DNA from: Beta vulgaris subsp. vulgaris
Lineage: Eukaryota > Streptophyta > Magnoliopsida > Caryophyllales > Amaranthaceae
Assembly: GCF_026745355.1 (NCBI RefSeq)
Contig: NC_079207.1
Location: 35,124,502 to 35,188,501, forward strand
Direction: 5' to 3'
DNA: 64,000 nucleotides
This document shows positions 58,806-64,000 of the stretch, one piece after another (position 1 is the stretch's first letter; each line of letters opens with the position of its first letter). The translations under genes and the position numbers were made by a program. The notes beneath the pieces are model-generated. The model worked only from the letters and a program-made list of their open reading frames with translations. It was not told the DNA's origin and did not search any database.

Positions 58806-60540
58806 TGAATAGAACGCACCCTAAGAAATGCAAGGATTTTACGATATTGTCCTTAACATACGTACTAACCCTAATTAACTAGTGGGTTCGAATTAGTGCA
58901 CATGTTCACTCCCGATCCTATGGTAATCACTTTGATGTTAGTCCATATTATACGGTACCTATAACCAGTTTGTCCATGAAAATTTATCTTGATTAATGTG
59001 ATACACAAATTACAAGTTTATGTTATTTAAAGAACGTAGAAAATGTACAATATGCAAGAATATACAATTTTATTTAATAATATGAATAAAGAGATAATAC
59101 AATAAATAAAACCTACAACTTTACATGAAAAATCTAATTAACTATGTGAGTTCCTAACCAATTTTAAGAATTTATTTACTCATAGCCATTTATTAGCATA
59201 GTTTTAAAGAATTAACAATTAAAGTGAAATAATTAAAAAGTGATTATTTACAAAAGATGTTAAGGGGAAAATCATAAATTATTATTAAAATGAACTAATA
59301 AATTAATAAACAAATTATACTGAGGAGAAAATAATAATTAAAGTGAGTTAATTAACCTACATATTTACATGTAATTAAACCCTAAATCTAGGTGAGTTTC
59401 TACATATTTTAATAATATTAATTAAAGTCAAACTTAATTAAAAACATAATATTAATAAACAAAAGTTAGTGTTGTTGAGAGTGGGATCTCAGAATAGTGT
59501 ACCTTGCGTGCGCGTGGTTAAAACACGAACCCATATTAGTATGCTCAAAGTGTTAGAAGAGATGCCTTGAATTAGTGCTTTATTTTGATGTAATTCGTGT
59601 GATTTTTGGGGTGTTTTCAAGGTATTTTTGAGGAGAGAGAAAGGTTTTTTTAGAGAGAGAAAGGTTAAACGTGAGTTGAAGAGATTGCAAAAAACGGTGC
59701 CAAAACAATGTTTTTATAGATGAAAATCGGCTTGGGGAGCAAGAAACATAGCTGGCCGCCACGTAGGACGTGCGCCATAGCGCAGGAGTTCAGTCAGCAG
59801 GGTGCACCTAGGCGCATGGGCAACCACGTAGGCTGCGCTATGCCGCAGCGCGCGCTTCGTTCCGGAGTCCTTTCTTGCAGAAAGATTAAGCTATTCGGGA
59901 TAAAACGGAAGGACTTCGTCTCCCTTTTCTTGACCTAGTGAATATAAATATTCTTTTCTTTATAAGAAAAGATACTTTGCTTGACCTAGTGAATATAAAT
60001 ATTCTTTTCTTAAGCTAATGAACAATTCTGGAATGTTCCAGAATTTGGAGACTTCGTCTCCCTTTTCGGAATATTCTAGAATGTTTTAGAAAAATCAAGA
60101 AAATAGAAAATAATTATTAAATTGAAAAATAATTGAAAATAATAATTAAAAATTAAAAATAATTGAAAATAATTTTGAAAAATTAATTAAAAATATAGAA
60201 AAATTATTGAAAAATCCTAGAAAATTGTAGAAAATTATAAAAAAAAGCCTAGAAAAATAATTAAATGCCAAAGACGCGTCGTAAAAAATTACAGAAACGC
60301 CCATAGACTTCTAAAATGTCTTGAAAAATTTGGGAAAATAGTTTTAAATTAGGAAAAACGGGAAAATGGGTGGAAAAATAATAAAAAGACTAGGAAAATT
60401 TTGGAAATGCCCTTAAGGGCTAAAAAGTGGTCTAAAATTAGAAAAAAAATCATAAAAAAATTCCCGAAGCGTGTTTCAAGCCTAGAAATATGCTGGTGAC
60501 CCCGAATTTGTCAAAAATGGGAAAGAAAATGGTTTGTGAG

Positions 60541-62183
60541 TATAGGCGTGCTTAGTACACGGACCTACGCGAGGTGTTTGAATTCCTCGTATGCCGCACG
60601 TGAGTGCGTTGGCGTGAGGATGGAGCATACTTTCGAATAAAAGAGCCGCCACCGCGCCTTAGAGTTTCGCGGACACCCAATTAATTTCAGAATCCTATTT
60701 ACCAATGAGCCTAAAGAAGCGCACTAACCTAATTAACTAGGTGGGTTTAAGTTAGTGAAATTAATGACTACCTATCCTAAGGTGACCACTTGGAATTAGT
60801 CAATATTATACGACACTTAAAAGCAGCTTTCTCCATGAGATTATCTTCCTTTAATGTGATGCACATGTAATAGTAGTAATTATCTTGTTTAAGAGCATGG
60901 TCATATGCTTATGGGAAAAAACACAGTTTTCATGTAGTATAATACATAATATGTGAAAATAAGGAAGACATACAAAGCCTACAATTTACATGAATAATGA
61001 CCTAAAATTACTAGGTTAGTTTCTATACAACTTTTATAATTAATTCAACTCAAAGTATTTAATAACATAGTCTTAGAAAAATAATTAATGAAATTGGTTA
61101 AGTGATTTAAATTAAACTCAAAATAATTATTTACATAGTTTTCAAATAAATAATACAAAAACTAAAATCAATTTAATTCTACATCTTATTTATTTAACTC
61201 AAACCATTATTAAACATAGTTTTAAACAATAAACTAGGTGATTTAATTGTTTGTAGTCTCAGAATTATGTACCTTGACGCGCGCGTGGTCAAATACGAAC
61301 CCGAATTAGTATGCTCAAAGTGCTTGTAGAAGAATGCTTGAGTTTGATGTGTTCTTGTGTAATTTTTGGGTGTTTTGTGTGTTTTAAAAAAAAGAGAAAG
61401 TAGATAGAGAAAGAGGAGAGAGAGTGGACGGACTAGGGTTGCATAGGTGTTCGTGCATATCTAAAATACGGACCCCAAGGGTCATATTTATAGGAAAACG
61501 AACTTGGAGCGCATGAAAATAGGAGAACCTGTTCCTAGACGCAGGGTTGGACATGCGCCTAGGCGCAGGTTTGCTCCTACGTCTCGGCGCAGGTCTGCTC
61601 CGAATCTGATTTTTTTTCAGATTTTCACGCGATTTCTTTTGATCTTCTTGCTGTTTTTAAGAAGATATAACCGACCAAAAATTATTTTCTTAGTCAAGTG
61701 ACTAATGCTAGATCTTTCTGGCTTTTGCGGCAAGAAAACCCACTTTCCGGAACTCTCTGGAATGTTCCAAAAAGTTCTAGAAAATCAAAGTTAGAAAATA
61801 GAGAAAAATAATAGAAAAATCACAGAAAATTATAGAAAAATGTGGAAAAATTATGATAAAAATGGGAAAAAATAGGATAAGTTAGAAAAGTGGCTAAATG
61901 ACTTGGTAAAATGACGCAATGCCCCTAAGGGCTAAAAAAGTGTTTTAAAGATCAAAGAAAAATGATTAGAAATTCCGGAAAAATTGCCAAAGAGCGTTTC
62001 GAGCCTATAAATATGTCGATGGCACCGAATTTGTCAAAAATAGGAAAGAAAATTGTTTGTGAGGTTCAGAGAAGGTGTGTGAGGTAACACTTTGAGCAAA
62101 CTTTATCGGGAACGGACCTAATGCAACGTGGGTACGTTCAATCATCGACCTTATAATTTTGGAGACATTTTTAGGTGTCTACA
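60541..62183 (-). repeat. Tat-type LTR (minus strand), complete
   Basis: The minus strand begins TGTAGACACCTAAAAATG at 62183 and runs about 1.64 kb to 60541. A TATA box (TATAAATA, minus) is at 61485-61492, a C/T-rich leader follows, and a GC-rich box (CGCCTAGGCGCAGGTTTGC) lies at 61540-61600, upstream of TATA. It sits head to tail with the split LTR. Its right border cuts into Ty3 pol at 62184. Confidence 0.75.
61485..61492 (-). promoter_or_regulatory. LTR TATA box (minus strand)
   Basis: Minus-strand TCCTATAAATATGACC; transcription would run leftwards from about 61455. Confidence 0.65.
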
Positions 62184-63003
62184 CAAGGGGCCCAGTCCTG
62201 ATGAAGTATTTGAATGTGATGAAAAATTGGACCTCAAAGTTGCAAAAGTTCACAGTTCAATGTATTCCAAGTGAGGAGAACGTTCAGGCAGATGCACTGG
62301 CTAGGCTAGGCAGTTCTAGCTTGCAAGACCTGACCAGGTCTGTGTTTGTAGAGATACTGCCCAGAAAGTCAATCGAGTGCACCTTTGAGTATGTGTACCA
62401 ACTAAGTCCTCCTCCACCCTGGATTGAAGAGGTCATCAACTACAAATCAACTGGACAGTTGCCCGCAGACGGAAACAAGTCAACGAAAGTCAAGATGGCA
62501 GCTTCTAGGTACACCTTGATAAATGGAGAGCTGTATAGGAAGTCCCACACTGACCAACCTCTACTGAAGTGTGTCGACAAGGATGAAGACAACTATGTTC
62601 TAAGGGAGATCCATGAAGGCATTTGTGGACACCACATGGGGGGCAGATCCTTGGCGCACAAGGCGTTAAGGGCATGTATGGCAAGTGACCTTCTCTATTG
62701 GTCAACTGTCCTTAAAGATGCAAAAGACTTTGATAAAAAATGCGACAAGTGTCAGAATTTTGCACCAACTATCAGTCAACCCGCAAATGACCTGCTTCCC
62801 ATCCACAACCCTATACCGTTTGTGCAGTGGGGAATGGATCTACTAGGACCATTTCCCACAGCATAGGGGGGCAAAAAGTGGCTGATAGTTGCACTGGACT
62901 ACTTCAGCAAATGGATGGAAGCTGAAGGGCTAGCCAATTCATTTGGAGGAATCTCATAACAAGATATGGCCTGCCCAGATGCATGGTTTTCGATCATGGA
63001 AAG
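62184..63003 (+). pseudogene. Ty3 RNase H end and integrase fragment, Tat type
   Basis: The RNase H tail is PVLMKYLNVMKNWTSKLQKF, then VQADALARLGSSS (conserved ADALA). Integrase follows: SRYTLINGELYRKS, the zinc-binding HHCC in REIHEGICGHHMGGRSLAHK and KKCDKCQNFAP, and the core start FVQWGMDLLGPFP with the first catalytic Asp. A TAG falls at 62863-62865, then KKWLIVALDYFSKWMEAEG continues. About 40 nt are missing before the next block, which reads (after a frameshift) LITRYGLPRCMVFDHGK with the second catalytic Asp. At 63003 the LTR of a minus-strand element cuts it. The Glu of the triad is absent. Confidence 0.85.
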
Positions 63004-63630
63004 TGTTACGTAGCGTAAAACTAGTAACCCAATACTACTATATATTCCCAACAACAGGTTCTCAATTTGGAGACTTGTGCAACAACACCTAGACTCGAAT
63101 CCCGATCCTGAACTCCGACTAGCAACCTGCAAAAAGGGATCCACCCAGGAGGTTTGGGTGGTATTTCCCCCTCCGAAGCTTAAGTCAGGTATCAGGGATA
63201 TGAAGGAACTTTTAGAGAGAGAAAGTAGAGAGAGAGAATTTATGACAAACTAACAGTACTATGCTCTGAAAAAACGTACCTTTCCCCTGATTTCAAGGAC
63301 TATTTATACTGTTTGAAATGAATGTTGTACCTTGATGTCACCCTAATTTGAGTGCATTTGATTGGTTAAGCAATAATACAATGACACGTGGCAGGTGTTG
63401 ATTGGCTAGTACACCTCACCTCTTTTACAGAGGTATGTCTTGTTTTCATTGGGCCTAAGTACAATTTTGGGCCATAAGAGGGGTTTTAGTACACCTTTTC
63501 CTCAAAAAGTGTACTTTAGCCCATACAACCTGATGACCCATGTACTTTACCAATATAGGTGAGCGTCACATGTAAGGCTGAGATGGAGCCACGTGCCATC
63601 CCTATAGCCATCGAATTTTAGGTTACAACA
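63004..63630 (-). repeat. 3-prime LTR of a minus-strand Ty3 element (same family as the solo LTR at 4643)
   Basis: On the minus strand it runs TGTTGTAACCTAAAATTC...CTACGTAACA, 627 bp, clearly related to 4643-5270. The flanks are not duplicated (GAAAG before, TTTGC after), so it is not a solo LTR. The minus-strand sequence just before it (AAGGAGCAAA) looks like a polypurine tract, so the element probably extends beyond the right edge of the window. It was inserted in the integrase fragment at 63003. Confidence 0.75.
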
Positions 63631-64000
63631 TTTGCTCCTTAAAAGAGGAAGTTACCATTTGGGCGCCAAGACAGTTGGTTTCCTCTTTTAATCGACTAGA
63701 ACTGCCCTTCTTTTTAAAAAAGGAGGCGCCATTTAGCTGGTCATATCATGTCAACCTTCAAAGGCAATTTGGATGCAATGGTTATTTTTACCGGATGGGG
63801 GGGTCACTTTCACCCCCCTATAAATATGTTCCTTTGTCGCTTCCGGAATCATTTTAACATCCTTGAGAGATTTTCTAGAGCGAGAGACTCTGCATATTTT
63901 TACTGAGCTTTTAGAAAGAGAAATTACTTTCGTCCAAGCTCTTGCTAAGTGCTTTTTAGTTCGTCCGAAGTTTCACCCAGATCGTCCTCGGCATCCGTCC
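63631..64000. other. Edge region next to the LTR, plus-strand TATA box, nature unresolved
   Basis: By position this should be the 3-prime internal end of the minus-strand element. On the plus strand it carries CCCCCTATAAATATG (TATAAATA at 63819-63826) and a C/T-rich, GAGAG-containing leader, like the promoter of another LTR. There is no coding sequence. It could be a nested plus-strand LTR whose rest lies outside the window. Confidence 0.45.

Larger units (their letters stand above)
51248..58821. mobile_element. Large Harbinger-like (PIF/Tourist-type) DNA element without transposase, TSD TAA
   Basis: The termini are inverted: GGGTGCGTTCTGTTCAACTT at 51248 and, reverse-complemented at 58821, GGGTGCGTTCTATTCAACTT. 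TAA is duplicated at 51245-51247 and 58822-58824. GGG-starting ends with a TAA/TTA target site are the marks of the PIF/Harbinger superfamily. It splits a Tat LTR cleanly, which confirms both borders. The 7.6-kb interior has no recognisable transposase or Myb-like protein; it holds subterminal tandem repeats, a nested MITE-like element and a tandem duplication. It may be a composite of several insertions into a smaller ancestor. Confidence 0.8.
50950..60540 (-). repeat. Tat-type LTR (minus strand), split by the Harbinger-like element and lacking its 5-prime 130 bp
   Basis: The parts at 50950-51247 and 58822-60540 together correspond, in order, to the LTR at 60541-62183 (shared: GTGAGTGCGTTGGCG, GAGTCGCCACCGCGCCTTA, TTCGCGGACACCC, CTAACCCTAATTAACTAG, GCGCGTGGT, TTAGTATGCTCAAAGTG, TGTCAAAAATGGGAAAG). 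A minus-strand TATA box (CTATAAAAA) is at 59712-59719 and a GC-rich box at about 59760-59860. It has a 31-bp internal direct repeat (59930-59960 and 59981-60010). The expected start TGTAGACACC is missing: at 60541 the sequence jumps into the end of the next LTR. Confidence 0.7.

Overview
The window reads as nuclear DNA from a flowering plant, probably a eudicot: it is AT-rich, has no long intact gene, carries tRNA-derived SINEs, CACTA and Harbinger-like DNA transposons and the plant-specific Ty3 (Athila, Tat, Tekay-like) and Ty1 (Sirevirus-like) lineages, and keeps only fragments of plant genes. A Caryophyllales source is a weak guess from repeat style. I see no tRNA or rRNA gene, no CRISPR array and no bacterial-type operon. 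Every protein-coding tract is interrupted by frameshifts, stops or insertions.

Layout. 1-1069: right part of a small Ty1-like element without coding capacity. 1118-2420: pieces of a bHLH-type transcription factor gene, split by an antisense SINE with a 14-bp target-site duplication (TSD). 4643-5270: Ty3-type solo LTR, TSD TTAGG. 5486-17740: a (TG)n/(TA)n microsatellite that has been a repeated landing site. It holds a 7-kb Athila-like element (5686-12653, minus strand, TSD TGTGT), a SINE (12770-12980) and a 4.4-kb CACTA element (13214-17631, TSD TAT). The CACTA carries fragments of two plant genes, an acyl-CoA thioesterase-like exon and the C-terminus of a coclaurine-N-methyltransferase/cyclopropane-synthase-like enzyme. 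17767-18690: left part of a second CACTA. 18700-23537: decayed Tat-type Ty3 gag-pol, interrupted by an 10.9-kb Sirevirus-like Ty1 element (23538-34403, TSD CTATG) with gag, pol and an extra downstream ORF.

34425-47490: Tat-type LTRs, a DUF7745-like pseudogene (minus strand) whose intron holds a 2.5-kb solo LTR (35636-38160, TSD GTAAT), a plant-mobile-domain (PMD) pseudogene (39427-41660, minus) with another solo LTR (41668-43861, TSD ACTAA) directly upstream of its ATG, a minisatellite, and a PPT-LTR-PBS junction. 47335-47490 and 62184-63003 are plus-strand Ty3 pol pieces on either side of a block of minus-strand Tat LTRs (50950-62183). One of these LTRs is split by a 7.6-kb Harbinger-like element (51248-58821, TSD TAA), which itself contains a Tourist-like MITE and a 1.36-kb tandem duplication. 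63004-64000: the 3-prime end of a minus-strand Ty3 element of the same family as the solo LTR at 4643.

The genes do not form a pathway. The useful information is the nesting order: TSD pairs show which insertions are younger than their hosts. The most unusual points are the microsatellite used repeatedly as an insertion site, the double gene capture in the CACTA, a roughly 100-bp hairpin beside the TATA of the Ty1 LTR, an array of paired palindromes in one solo LTR, and the Harbinger-like giant with terminal repeats in one orientation. All family names come from recognising motifs by eye; no database was searched.
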